A DNA stretch of 64,000 nucleotides from Corylus avellana (taxonomy: Eukaryota; Streptophyta; Magnoliopsida; Fagales; Betulaceae). Below are positions 24,586-36,000 of this stretch, piece after piece. The position numbers were made by a program, and so were the translations under genes. Location: positions 13,155,369 through 13,219,368 of the forward strand of contig NC_081543.1 in assembly GCF_901000735.1 (NCBI RefSeq), read 5' to 3'. The first letter of the stretch is position 1; each line of letters opens with the position of its first letter. The notes under the pieces are model-generated. The model ran no database searches. It saw only the letters and a list, made by a program, of their open reading frames with translations, and was not told where the DNA came from.

Positions 24586-24735
24586 TCATAATGTCATGGT
24601 CTCCCAACCATCAAAGTGCAGTTGCCAAAACAAACCAAATTCGAAATCGAGAACCCAAAAATTGGCTATGAATGTTATAATCTGAAACCATAAATTTTCT
24701 TAAAATTGTAATAGAATTGCATCGATTGTTAAATG

Positions 24736-24771
<36 letters not shown>

Positions 24772-25033
24772 AAGGGGGATAAATTCGAGACCATTTGCAG
24801 AGCTTGGATTGTGGTTCATAGGAAGCGAGATTAAAAAATAGAGCTGAACAAAACTAATTAAAAATATTAAATAATATAAGTAACCAAATAAATAAACAAT
24901 TCAACAAAATTTTATTATCGTTTCATGAATATAAATGTAACTTGTAAGTTTTTTTTTTTCCCTCACTATGATTAATTGAAATAATAAGGAAAATTATATC
25001 AAAACACCTTAGGTAAGCACACCAAAATTTTTT
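24586..25033. other. Intergenic DNA with long A-run
   Basis: A run of more than 30 A occurs near 24737-24766. No gene or repeat structure was recognised. Confidence 0.35.
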
Positions 25034-27115
25034 TGTCCCTAATTTTTTTTTCGACAATTTACTCCTTGGGTTAATCAAAATTTTGGAAATTTTGGACTTT
25101 CTAGCCAAATACTCGTGTGGGGAACCACGCGAACGTTCGCCTACAAACAGTACACGAATGTTCATGTGGGATTGGCCGAACGTTCGTTGACTTTTGGTTG
25201 ACCAGTAGATATTCCCCAAGTGTACGATTACAACCCTAAAATTGCTAGGTAAACAATACGCAAACGTTGGGCACTGTAATACCGAACATTCAATGCTTTT
25301 CAGAACTGCTCCTACAGAGCTCACAACTTTTTATACCTATAAATACCCCACCCCCACTCGACCCCTACGCTTCATTTTTGCCCTATTGCACTCTAGAACT
25401 GCTGCTTGAGTATTTTTGTGAGTTGTGAGGATTCTTGAAGGAGGAGGAGTGATTCCTTGGAGGCTTTGCTTCAAGAAGGTAACCTTCTGAGCTTATTTTG
25501 TTCCTTACGTAATTGTTATATCACTTTTCCTAGTTAGTTTAATTGTTGGTTTGAGCGTCTAGTTAGGTTGTTGTCTTTAGTCTTGGTTTAAGCTTGGATT
25601 AGCATTTCATTCTTGTTGAATGTATTTCTTTATGCATGAATACATTGTTTTGGGTTAGGAGGTATTAGAAACCATTTTGTAGCCTTAGGACTAGTTTGGG
25701 AAGGCTTAGGAGAACATTGGACCAAATGAGGTTTTACTTGAACCTTCTGGTCGAACGTTCGGCCTGGAGCCCGGATGCTCACCCAGGAGCACTTCATGGG
25801 AACTCTATTTTAGCCAGTCGTTCAATAACTCATGTTTTATGTTCTAGTTTCGTTTTAGTTTGGACTTAGGACTAATAGTAGGCTTTCCACAGATTTAAAG
25901 AACCCAGACCCATTAGAGGACTTTTCGGAGGATTTATACGATCTTGGTGAGTATGAACTCACATGATACTAGCAATTACTTTTCCCGCATTGCATGACTA
26001 TTTTATGTACCAAACATGCATTTTAAAACTCTCATGAAATATATTTTGTTGCATTATGAACTCTATCATTTGTGAAAATGTACTACTTAACAAGATAATG
26101 AGATGATGAAACTTGTAATAGTATGCAAGTAAAATACGGACAAAACTAATTGCATTGTATGACATGGTACGCCGGTACATGCGGGATAACGGCCATGGGC
26201 TTACTATACATGTTAACTCTATGGTCAAATGTGTATGTGGATGTGATATATGGGCTTTGGATCAAATGATTATTTCGTGATTGGCGCAGCCTTAACGAGC
26301 GAGTCACTACAGGACGTATATTATTAGTAGCGTGGGCCACCCGAGGTCGGAATCAGTTGTGCTGCTAGTGTTGTGAACAATAACGTACAATGGTCGAGAA
26401 ACTGGCATTGTATTACAGGTCTCTCGAGATAGAGCTAACCCTGCTGAGAGAAGGGTAATATCTTGGATAGACTATACAGTTGAACTATCACTGATTCACA
26501 TCATTATAACATGTACTATATTTATACTGCATTCATGGATAACTATTATACTTAGAATGTTACATACTTTATTAAACGGAGTTCATCACTAAATAGTATG
26601 AGTACTATGTACATTTTTACTCACTAAGTCTTTGGACTTACTCATTTATTTATTTATTTTTATTATTTATAAATTGCGCGGTTTAGTTAGCGTAGAGGAG
26701 GATGCCTACGAACAACGAGCCCGTGGTGGCCAGGGACCTAATTCAGGTCATTTTTGAGGATATGGACCTGGTTTGGCTCAAGTCAATGTGGGACGATGGA
26801 GGAACCACCCGAGACGAGATGATAGAGATTGTGATCATGCTATGATGCTAGCATTACTTAAACTTAGGTGTTGATTTGGTTATCCTATTTTCAAACAATT
26901 ATCTTATGGTTTGTAATATATTCTGATGATCGGTCTTAGACCAGTACAATTTGATGATCGATTTATATAATGATGTTTATCTTTACGCTGGCTATCTTGA
27001 TTGTGGTATTTAGTTATTGCTTTCTTATTTCTGTGGTTAAAGTCTTCTGATGTATTCTCTCTCTTAAAAGAGGTTATGATCCCTAAGTCTTGAACTGTGA
27101 GGGGCAAGGCTGGGA
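25034..27115 (+). mobile_element. Probable solo LTR of a retrotransposon (limits uncertain)
   Basis: No ORF is credible over 2 kb, but the stretch has LTR-like promoter structure: TATAAATA at 25338-25345 followed by a C-rich and CT-rich leader. It also has repeated CGAACGTTCG-type palindromes (near 25130, 25182 and 25753) and a TACTCACTAAGTCTTTGGACTTAC stretch near 26627 (split here: TACTCACTAAGTCT, then TTGGACTTAC) of a kind I associate with LTRs of plant Ty3/gypsy elements. No primer-binding site or pol domains follow, hence solo LTR. Ends are approximate and no target duplication was found. Confidence 0.35.
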
Positions 27116-28043
27116 GACGAATCATGGAGTCAATTACCAGTTAATTGATTTCCACGGTGCATTACAAGTAAAATAGGAACCAATACAAATTCGGTTACAA
27201 AGTCTCCACTAAAAGATCAAAACACCTAAGAGCTACGAGACAACAACCCACAAAATAAACAAGCAGCAGAAAACACAAAGAGCCGTAAATCACAAGAAAA
27301 TTAAAAATAAAGAAAATAGTCACTGAGCAGTAGCTTGACTAAAGGATGGGGTGGATGGAGGAGCATCTGGTAGTAGCTCGGATGGAGGCTGGCGGAGCGT
27401 GATGTGCACGCACTGGTGCGTGAGCACCACGCGGCAGTGCTTGGTGGTTGGAACACGGCGGGGATGGCGTCGGCAGAAGGCTGAGAGGCTAGGGAAGGCC
27501 TTGGAATGGCGTGTCGAAGCTGGAGAGGAATGGAGGTTGACAGATCAGGCTTGGAATATTCCAAAGCTGAGAACCATCGTAGAACCGTGAACGGTGTGGC
27601 TGCAGGGGGTGGAGAACGGCCAAAGGGAGCTGACCAAACGTGGCGAAGTGGACCGAGGAAGAAGAGGTGGCGGCGCCGCTGCTCAGGGGAAAAAAATAAA
27701 GAAAAAGAGAACTAGCAATGAAGAAGGGAGGGAAAATGGCTGCAATAGGCGGAGGGGAAGTGGGGAGGGGGGAGAGGGGAGAAGACAAAGTCTCTCCCTC
27801 CTCCCCCTGTGACAGCCGCACAGAGGTGGTGGAAAGCCCTCATTGAGGAGATGGAGGTGGAGAAAGTTGCAGGAAAAAGCTTCTCTCAAGAGAGAGAAGA
27901 GAGCAAAAGGCGTTGTGGTTATGATTGTTATAATATTAACACTAAGATCTTAGCTTACAATAGCACACAAATAATAATGTTATCTTTTTATATTTGCTAA
28001 ATTTAACACCTTTAAAGAAACTATAAGTGTGAAATACTGCTCA
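27116..28043. other. GC-rich non-coding block, unrecognised
   Basis: GC content is well above the surroundings at 27340-27860, with overlapping ORFs on both strands but none protein-like. Read on the minus strand it looks like a CT-rich leader followed by a T-rich tail, which might be a LINE whose coding part is lost. At 27945-28000 a GATCTTAGCTTACAATAGCAC segment (split: GATCTTAGCTT, ACAATAGCAC) recurs at about 29824, on the far side of duplication copy 2. Confidence 0.3.
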
Positions 28044-28141
28044 ATAAGTAAAGTAGATAAGGAAGAGTGGCTGTACATTCTTTTACTTAAGTAAATAGAA
28101 GGTTAATTACATGAAAACTGTGTTCAAAATGCAAAAACAAG

Positions 28142-28143
<2 letters not shown>

Positions 28144-28188
<45 letters not shown>
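28144..28188. repeat. AT dinucleotide microsatellite
   Basis: About 22 uninterrupted AT units. Confidence 0.95.
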
Positions 28189-28191
<3 letters not shown>

Positions 28192-28197
28192 GTTTTT

Positions 28198-28429
28198 GGA
28201 CAGAAGTTTCCTCTAAACTAGCCTGAAGGAAATATCCCCCAATCTATTTAAAATAGTGCAAAATGTTTATAAACATTTAAAAAGCATATTAAATTTAGTC
28301 TAAGTTAGTAAACTACTATTAATGACGTTAAGAATTTAATATGCATTTTAAATGTTTATAGGCACATGACACTATTTTAAATGGGTTGAAAAATATTTTT
28401 TTTAAACTGGTTTGTAGAAAATTTCTGCA
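28198..28429. mobile_element. Foldback MITE with ATGTTTTT flanks
   Basis: The arms match as inverted repeats (CAGAAGTTT.C..CTAAACT, then CATTTAAAATAGTG / CTATTTAAAATAGTG, TATAAACATTTAAAA.GCATATTAAATT). ATGTTTTT flanks both ends (28190 and 28430), consistent with an 8-bp target duplication. Confidence 0.5.
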
Positions 28430-28477
28430 ATGTTTTTCATACATTCTTTGAAGGAAGAGAGAGATTTTTACCGGAGC

Positions 28478-28888
28478 TCATGTATTGTTTGGCTTATGGC
28501 AATCTTCGAAACAAATTCCAAGAAGTGAGAAAAATCCTCTGGTATTTTACAAGCAATCCTTTATGCATTTTCCGAGGCCCAAAACCCCAAATTCTTCTTC
28601 TGGATGAATTCTGAGGCAATTTTTAAAACTATAAAAGAGACAATGACCATAAAAATGGCTTCCTACAACCTGTACAGATCTTACTCTTAAACTTTTCTCC
28701 TTACAATACCCATATGCTCTTGTAAAGCAAGCATGCATTTTTGGCTCTTGGGATTTTTCAAGTTCAGAAATGGAATTTGAAGGAGCAAAAGAGGTTGAGG
28801 CAACGTTATTAGCTTGTATTTTAACCACAATAAAAATATGCAACACTGTTATAGCCATCATAAGTTTTCTAATACATTTTCTAGCCAT
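28478..28888 (-). pseudogene. Truncated paralogue of the cysteine-rich protein gene
   Basis: The reading frame opens with MARKCIRKLM like its relative at 22334-22897 and has a similar signal peptide and early cysteines. It lacks about 16 residues of the linker. It meets a TAA stop at 28547-28549 after 113 codons, where the intact copy has a GAA glutamate codon. The frame stays open and clearly homologous for another 22 codons, including the final cysteine pair, to a TGA at 28478-28480, so one substitution created the stop. The C-x3-C-x13-C-x3-C motif is thereby cut in half. The basic tail of the intact copy is also missing. The TATA box is conserved, so a 113-residue product could still be made; I favour a decaying pseudogene. 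Confidence 0.7.
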
Positions 28889-28933
28889 CTCTTTTCTCCA
28901 ATATTAGACGGAATGCTTAAAAGCCTTTAAACC

Positions 28934-28939
28934 TTTATA
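28934..28939 (-). promoter_or_regulatory. TATA box of the truncated paralogue
   Basis: TATAAA (minus strand) 46 bp upstream of the ATG, at the same position as in the intact copy. Confidence 0.45.
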
Positions 28940-29696
28940 TGCAATTGAATTATCAAAAACACTTAAGATAAAGATAATTTACTCCCTTGCTTAATTTTAT
29001 ATAAAGAAGTGCTGTTTAATAGTGGGAATTTTGGAAGTATGACCATTTTGAAAGAAAAAAAAAAAAGTTCAATGACTTTTAGGTTAAGTATCACATTTTG
29101 GTTAAGATCATACGGTTTCGTAATAATTTTTTATGTTTAGCAAAAACGAATGAACAACCAAAAAGGATGTTCTAATAGCCACAATATTTTTTGAAGGAAA
29201 ATATTAATTCAAAAAATATGATAAATACCTTATAGTAGAATAATGAAATAAGAATAATCTTATTATTCATTTAAAGAAAGCCGAAAGAGAATATAAGGGT
29301 TATTACTAAAAGGAGCCTATCATTTTTGAAAAGAAAATTATGGATTTTTTTTTTTTTTTTACAAATTATGAAAAAAGAATTGAGTAAATAAATAAATTAA
29401 CTTGATTATATTATTATATGCGGCTTTGGATGGAAATAAATGTACTGATCCAATGCTTAAGCAATGCAAAATGTTATATGGTATGATGTTGGCTTAAAGA
29501 ACCTTTTTTTTTTTTTTTTCAAATGAATTGTTCACAAAGGGTAATGTTTGATAAAAAAAAAAATGGTATTTTGGATTATAAAAGGACATTTGAAGATAAT
29601 AGAATATATCAACTTGATTACATTCAAACATACGACTTTTCATAAGGATAAAAATGTATTTGAAACTTATTTTTATATATGGCAACATTCTACAAC

Positions 29697-30596
29697 GCTA
29701 GTGATGGCTATGTACTTGTATGGTTGTCATATTGCAATAATAAAAAGTAATAAATAAAAAAAAAAAAACCTTATATTTCAAAAGAATTCAATTAATGAAT
29801 CTAACGTTATCGATATTTCCTATGATCTTAGCTTACAATAGCACGCAAATAATTATGTTATCTTTTATATTTGGTAAATTTAACCCTTCTTACATACTTC
29901 GTCTAATTAAAGGCTTTTTAATTAGATAAATACTAGGGGTCAATAAGTTTCTCATATTTAGCCCATATTCTTTTACAAATTTAATAGATCAACCACTAGA
30001 TTTGTGGAGTGCTCTACATAAATTCACAAATCTAATTATTGATTGGAATGCCTTGGTTGATAGAAATCCTTTGTGATTAATGCTGATTTGATTCGAGTAG
30101 AAGACTAATGACACTTTTGGGACAAATTTTCTTTTAATAGGAGAATTATCACGTACAGCCCACAATTGCCATGCATGCATTTGACTGGATGCCACCATGA
30201 TTAATTAATACATATCTTCACAGATAATGCAAGGCCGTTTACAGCCTTTAATTTATTTGTTTACTTTGGATTACCTTAATTAAGGTAATTAATCACAAAG
30301 GATTTATATCCTTAATTTATCAGTTGAAATCCCAAATTAGAACTAGTTAAGCAAGAAATATCAATTAATTAATGGTGGTTGTTAATTTTCTAGACAAGAC
30401 AATTTGCAACCATGCAACAACAACAACCTCAAACATCTTTTGTAAGTACTCAATCCCTCCTCTCCTTATACACTGTTATTTAATTACCCATCTCTCACTT
30501 TCCAGCCTCTCCTTTCCACCTCCATCAACAACAACTCTTTGAGGTTTCTCAAGATTTGGCCTTCAGAGAGCGAGCTTTCTTGGGACACAAACAACC
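29697..30596. other. Intergenic DNA and upstream region of the 30.6-kb gene
   Basis: A CATGCATGCAT RY-type motif lies near 30172. A TTATACAC stretch near 30465, before a CT-rich leader (30480-30560), may be part of the core promoter of the next gene. Nothing else is recognised. Confidence 0.3.
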
Positions 30597-30917
30597 ATGA
30601 CCCTAAATTGCCTTACCTGCCGGTTCATCATGGACGGCAACATGTCGGACTCTGAGAATGAATATTGCCGAGGAGAATGTTGCGGGAAATTGTGTTGTGC
30701 TAAGGTTAGGAGGCGCTGTCAATGGAACGTGTTGACGTACAAGCAAATGAGAATTGGGTCTTTAAACAATGCAGAGAAGCTGATCAAGAAGAGTTATCGT
30801 CGGAATTTTAGTACCGGAGCTGTTGCATTCGGCGGCGGCGGCAGCACGGAGCCGAGGTTGTTGAGGAGCTGTGCAATGAGAAGGGATTGGAGCTTTGAGG
30901 ACATGAGAGGGGGATGA
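30597..30917 (+). CDS. Uncharacterised plant protein (MTLNCLTC...MRRDWSFEDM family)
   Basis: A single-exon ORF of 106 residues. I recognise the two ends: an MTLNCLTC beginning and an RSCAMRRDWSFEDM close, which are conserved in a family of small land-plant proteins of unknown function. Between them this member has an unusual cysteine-rich stretch (about residues 24-41, CRGECCGKLCCAKVRRRC), a KKSYRRNFSTGA segment (about 64-75) and a glycine-rich spacer (GGGGS, about 79-83). There is no signal peptide or membrane segment; a cytosolic or nuclear location is a guess. The ATG follows a purine-rich ACAACC context and is the first in frame with the conserved start. The gene is flanked by CT-rich leader and AT-rich 3' sequence, as expected. 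Function unknown. Confidence 0.75.
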   Translation: MTLNCLTCRFIMDGNMSDSENEYCRGECCGKLCCAKVRRRCQWNVLTYKQMRIGSLNNAEKLIKKSYRRNFSTGAVAFGGGGSTEPRLLRSCAMRRDWSFEDMRGG

Positions 30918-33011
30918 GAAGAAATTAAGGGAGAAAATTATGATACATTACTATACTACTATCCTTAATTTTACTTATATATATATATACTTTTAACGTT
31001 CTTGTTCTTTTGAATTTCTTTATCAGTTCTATGTTATGTTTGTTAAAATATCTTGCTGGTTATATGTACTCACATTATTTTTTTATTATATTTTTTAAAA
31101 TTTTTTGATTTCCTTCTAATTTAATTCATACATTTTCATCTGAATTCTCACCAAAAAAAAAAAAAAAAACACCCACCTGAGGATGGTTGATGAAGGATCG
31201 TAATGTAGAAAGGTTTAGGGAGTCGGCTGAAGGCCCATATATTGGCTCAGCCTAAGGCTCGGGCTCACCAAGTAGGAAGACACGCGATATAATGGAACCA
31301 TTTCCCTTGAACATGCCCCCAAACAATAATAATCCTATAAGGAATGATGGTATTTACGAATTTATTGACAGAAAAATGTTAGGTGCTTTTCTAATATTCT
31401 TCTCCTGTCCTCCTGATTTTATATGAAAATTATTTTTTTTAAAAAAAAAAAATAGTTACTTTCACTTGATTTTTTTATTTTATAATTGATTGACATGTCA
31501 ATCTAAGATCTATATGATAAGGAAATGAGCCGTTGATGATACTCTCTCAAAGAAAAAGCAATGTACGAACCTTAATTACCTTATCATTCCAAACCCACTT
31601 TTTTAAGGGAGAAGAGCTATCGGATTCAACATCCAAAAGGAAACAAACCACTAGTGCACACTGCATTCAAGATGGGTCCCCTTGCTGTCAATACTTGCTT
31701 ATCAAGTCCACTTACCAACTAAGAACATAAACCTCAACAAAAGGTGAAAACGAACCACATCATAGGTACGCTAGTTCTTTCACATTACTTGCACTCATTT
31801 TGCTGATACATCCTATCAAATTCACTTTTGCTAACTTAAACATCGGAAGTGTTTCTCTCGTCACCCTCGGCATCCCATTATGACCTTTGGCCTTTTTGCA
31901 GGTCTCTGACATCGAAAGGTTGGCATTGTATGTAGGCACGACGGTTCTAACCAAGTAGTTTTTCTCTAAAGACAAAGTTCCCGTGGCGAACACACAATCC
32001 AGAAGCACTCGAGAGGCCTTTGTCATGGGAAATAATGCTTAGAAGATTCATCCGCCATTGCCCTGCTAAGAAGCTGAGGGACGGGTAAATGCTCGTCTCA
32101 ACGAGCTGCAAGCTAAATTTGAATAGGTTGTCAAGAACGTTGACAGTAGGCATTCCTCAGCTGTCAATAACTTTTGGGTAAAGTGACAGGTTTTTCGATT
32201 CTTTGTCCATTTCTTACTTTTTTTCTTAAAAATACATAAATTGGTTTTTTATTTGATGCATTCATCAGAATAGACTTATAGTAGAAAGTTATTTATAATA
32301 CAAGTAGAGTACTAATGCAACATACTACACCTTTATCCTACTAAGCTAAAGTGGTAGTGCCCATCTTTTTTCTTTTTTTTTTTTTTTGTATTTTTTGTAA
32401 TAATGGCTAATCCAATGACCGATGAGTACTGTCATGTCAGCTAAGTGGGATGAAAATTTAGTATGTAGCATTACTCATACAAGTATGATAGGTGTTGTCT
32501 AAATAAAATATGATTCATTACTATACAAATACAATGTAATATATTATATACCACATTTTTATCTCATAACTATCGTACAATATGGATTTTGTATTATCAA
32601 CAAACCCTTGATTTTTTTTTTTTTTTTAAAACAATGACTAATTCAAAGATTGATTGAGACTGTTACATTAATATTATGAATTTTGTGAGATATAAATGTA
32701 GTTTACACTAATATATTACAAAGAGAGAGATATCACCTTCTGATAATGATGTCCAGTAAAACATAAAGCTTGGGGCATTTATATCCAAAAGATGTTCGGC
32801 ATGAAAGGCAATTGATTAAATAATGATAGTTTGATGTTTTATTATTCTCATCTCATCTCTCAAAGAAAGATGCGTACTCCTTACTCCATCTTTAAGCTTT
32901 GGGGTCAATATCAATGCTGTTTTTATCGTCTAATTATATCAAATAATACGGTCGGATGGATCAAGAAAGCTTGAAAGTAACAATCTTAATGAGGAGTCCA
33001 ACTAACATAAC
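30918..33011. other. Intergenic DNA with a coding-like relic on the minus strand
   Basis: At 31760-32153 two overlapping minus-strand frames with fairly normal amino-acid composition might be a relic of a mobile-element or host gene, but I recognise no domain. A half-MITE starting AAAATGTTAGGT lies near 31373. T/A homopolymers are common. No other feature is supported. Confidence 0.3.
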
Positions 33012-36000
33012 CTAGGATAAAACATCCTAAGCCAATTTTTCTAGCTTTTAAATATGAGTGGAGGGATTCACTCTTGCTTATTGGTTAACCCTTTGACCTA
33101 GAAAAAACACATCCTTTAGTCAATGTTTTTTTTCTTTTTTGGCTGCCTAAGAAAAAGGGTAATCATTTCAATTGAGCTTTTGCTGGGATTGGGAAACATG
33201 TTTTCTTTACGTCTTATTATGAGACATATGTCTCAATCTCAATAAATTCTATTTCAATTAAAATTAGACCTAAGCAAAAACCAATATGAATTCTGCTGAC
33301 TATAATAATACGAGTATACTAGGGCTTGCTTAAACCAAGGACTGAGCTGGGAGAACAAATATATATACTTACCACTTATCGACATACTAAAATAATTTGA
33401 ACCAATCTGATTGAGAATAAATGTGTCTAACTTTGGTGGTAATTAATAGCCGAGTAATAGTATTTTTTACACCGACTAATGTGACGAATTTTAAGTGTTT
33501 TTCTTTTTTCTTTTTTTTTTTCTTTTTTTTTAATTTTTCAGTAACTTTTAGTCACTTAAACATGTCATATCAACCGATATAAAATAGGTTGAAGAGTAAC
33601 ATTGCTCGTAATAGCCATCATCAAGGAGAGGTTGATGTGAATCCAAATCCTATGGAAATAAAGAGAAATGTTTATTTGCATTCTAACGTTCATTTCACGT
33701 ACATCTCCACAATTGGTATATGCATCATCCACCATTGGTTTTTTTTTTTTTTTTTTTTTTTTTTAATTAATAGTGAATGGAGCACGCCAACTCAACGACG
33801 ATATAGATGAGATGAATGCCAGAATGCAAAGAAGTATTTATCGGAAATAAATGAAAGGGTAGAAATATGGGTTGGTTTGAAAAATGCTAAATTAAAATCA
33901 CAAAATTCTAGAGTTATGATGAAATTTCCTCTTTTTTTTTTTTTTTTTTCCTAATACAAGGAAGAAGGGGAAAACAGGGAAAGGATACACAGGAGGAGAT
34001 CATTGCCATTATCAAGCCATAAATAGAATAAAGCAGTTTCAGGAACCAATATGGTAATCATAGACAGCTCTAAATGCATCCCCTAGGCAACCAACATCCA
34101 ACCATTACTAGGGTCGGGGAGAAAGCACAGCTTGCAGAGAAAAAAATTTCTACCACCACAAAAGCCATGACAGTAGAGTAACATAGATTATGCTAATATG
34201 AGATATTCAGAAAGCTCACATAACTACAAACATAATGGAAGAATGAACTAGTTGTCAATAGGTTTAAACTTCTAACATAATAAATTTTACTGGAAGAAGC
34301 AAAAGGACATCAGCCAAGTACATTGGCAGTACCCACAAGAGAAGCCTTTAAGATCTGAAATGACAAAAATTCAAAAAATCCAGTGAGGGTTAACCTCTGA
34401 AATTGTGGAAGGACTCTAAATAGCTAAGTGCCTTCACTTAAACTAAAAACAGATATTCATATATACAAATCATATTCTCTGCAGCCTATTTTCCTTGATC
34501 ATCTTTTTTTTGGGGGGGGATAGGTAACTATTTTCCTCAAACATCCGAAAATCAATACCTCTTTCCACAAATATTAGATAAGATGGTCTACTTTCCCATG
34601 GTACAATCCAGAAAAGCATTGATAAAGGGTATTTAAGATAAGTTAGAGCATTTATTTATACATTCACATGCTTGTTTTTTGTGAAATCATTCAACCAAAA
34701 CATCTTGCAATATGATATGTTGTCAGAAATTAGTAGAAAGTCATGAAGTCAATATTGGTTCAGCGATATATGGTAATATTTTGTAAATGAATGATCACAA
34801 AGGGCCATATACTCTTTAATATTCATCCAACACGCCAATCCTAAATTCCATAGCAAAGGCAACATCCAGCCACTACTACCACCACCACTATTGGCAACAC
34901 AAATATACGACATCGATATTGTACAACTATTGTAGTTCAAATATTAATGGCATAAGCAACAATATATAAGATAAGAGCCAATAGAGAAGGAATAAAGCAT
35001 TGTATATGAAACAACTATAACTTGCACAAAACAACTGCCGCAGCCACCACCACCACTACAAATACTGCAAGAGTACTATTAATACTAATGTTCCTATAAT
35101 TACTTTCTATAGGAGTATGCAGCCTCCAGCTTCACATGAAGGGGTGTTGCATCTTATAGTATGTTTCTTATTATATCTATAACATCTCTTAGCTATTACC
35201 TTAGGAAACAGAAGGTAAATGATATAAGATAGGCCATCAATAATGATGACGCGGCATTGCACACTACATTATTCCTGCATTTAAATTAGCCAAAAATTCA
35301 GTCCCTTTTCTCACATAAGAATATAAAAGATAAATATAGAAAAAGAAAGTAAAAAGATATTCCACTTTAAAGGGATACCTAGAGAGCACCTCACTCTTCC
35401 ACAAGATCCTATTTATGGAAAGAGTTTTATAACGACAAACTCTTTACATGGAAATGATATAGGTCCACACTTACACCAAGCATGCACTAACATGACTAAA
35501 AAATGGGGATCAAAATAGAAAGCTTATTTCCCATTCACAATAGCGAAGGCATGCAGTCAGACGTGAAACGTGTGAGATGCACAAGAAACATGAATTGCAT
35601 TCAACAGGGAAGGCAATTCAATTAGCCTTTTGATTATGAAATATGAAACAATTTCCATATATTTATTTGTTAATGTTCTCACATTAACATCATACATTAT
35701 AATCATTCTTGACCATTGATACTGGCCTTTCTAAATAAAGCAGGATTCATGCCTCAGATTGTCGTTTGGCATTGTCATCCTTCTGTCTACGAAATCTGGC
35801 AGTAATGTAATGGCAATTCTTCTAGGCATATTGAGTGCCTTTCTTCATCTGCAACAGCAAAGGTTGTAAAAGGTGACAGAAAAAAACAAGAAAAAATTTC
35901 CTAGACAACACAACAACTTGAGTTAGCACATCACATGGTTTTTGAGACACAACAACTTCAGAAACATCCAAAGCAACAAAGTCAGGAGTTATCTGACACT

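Larger units (their letters stand above)
28049..29696. repeat. Segmental duplication, copy 2 (disrupted peptide gene)
   Basis: Counterpart of 21911-23742. It carries an AT microsatellite and a MITE (28198-28429) in the region 3' of the gene that copy 1 lacks. Confidence 0.75.

Noticed and set aside
27301..27889. Several overlapping ORFs on both strands in the GC-rich block
   Set aside because: Proline/serine- and arginine-rich translations from skewed composition; none has a family resemblance or splice context.
31760..32153. Two overlapping minus-strand ORFs (88 and 68 codons)
   Set aside because: Composition is fairly normal, but no motif or domain was recognised and frames are broken; left as a possible relic.
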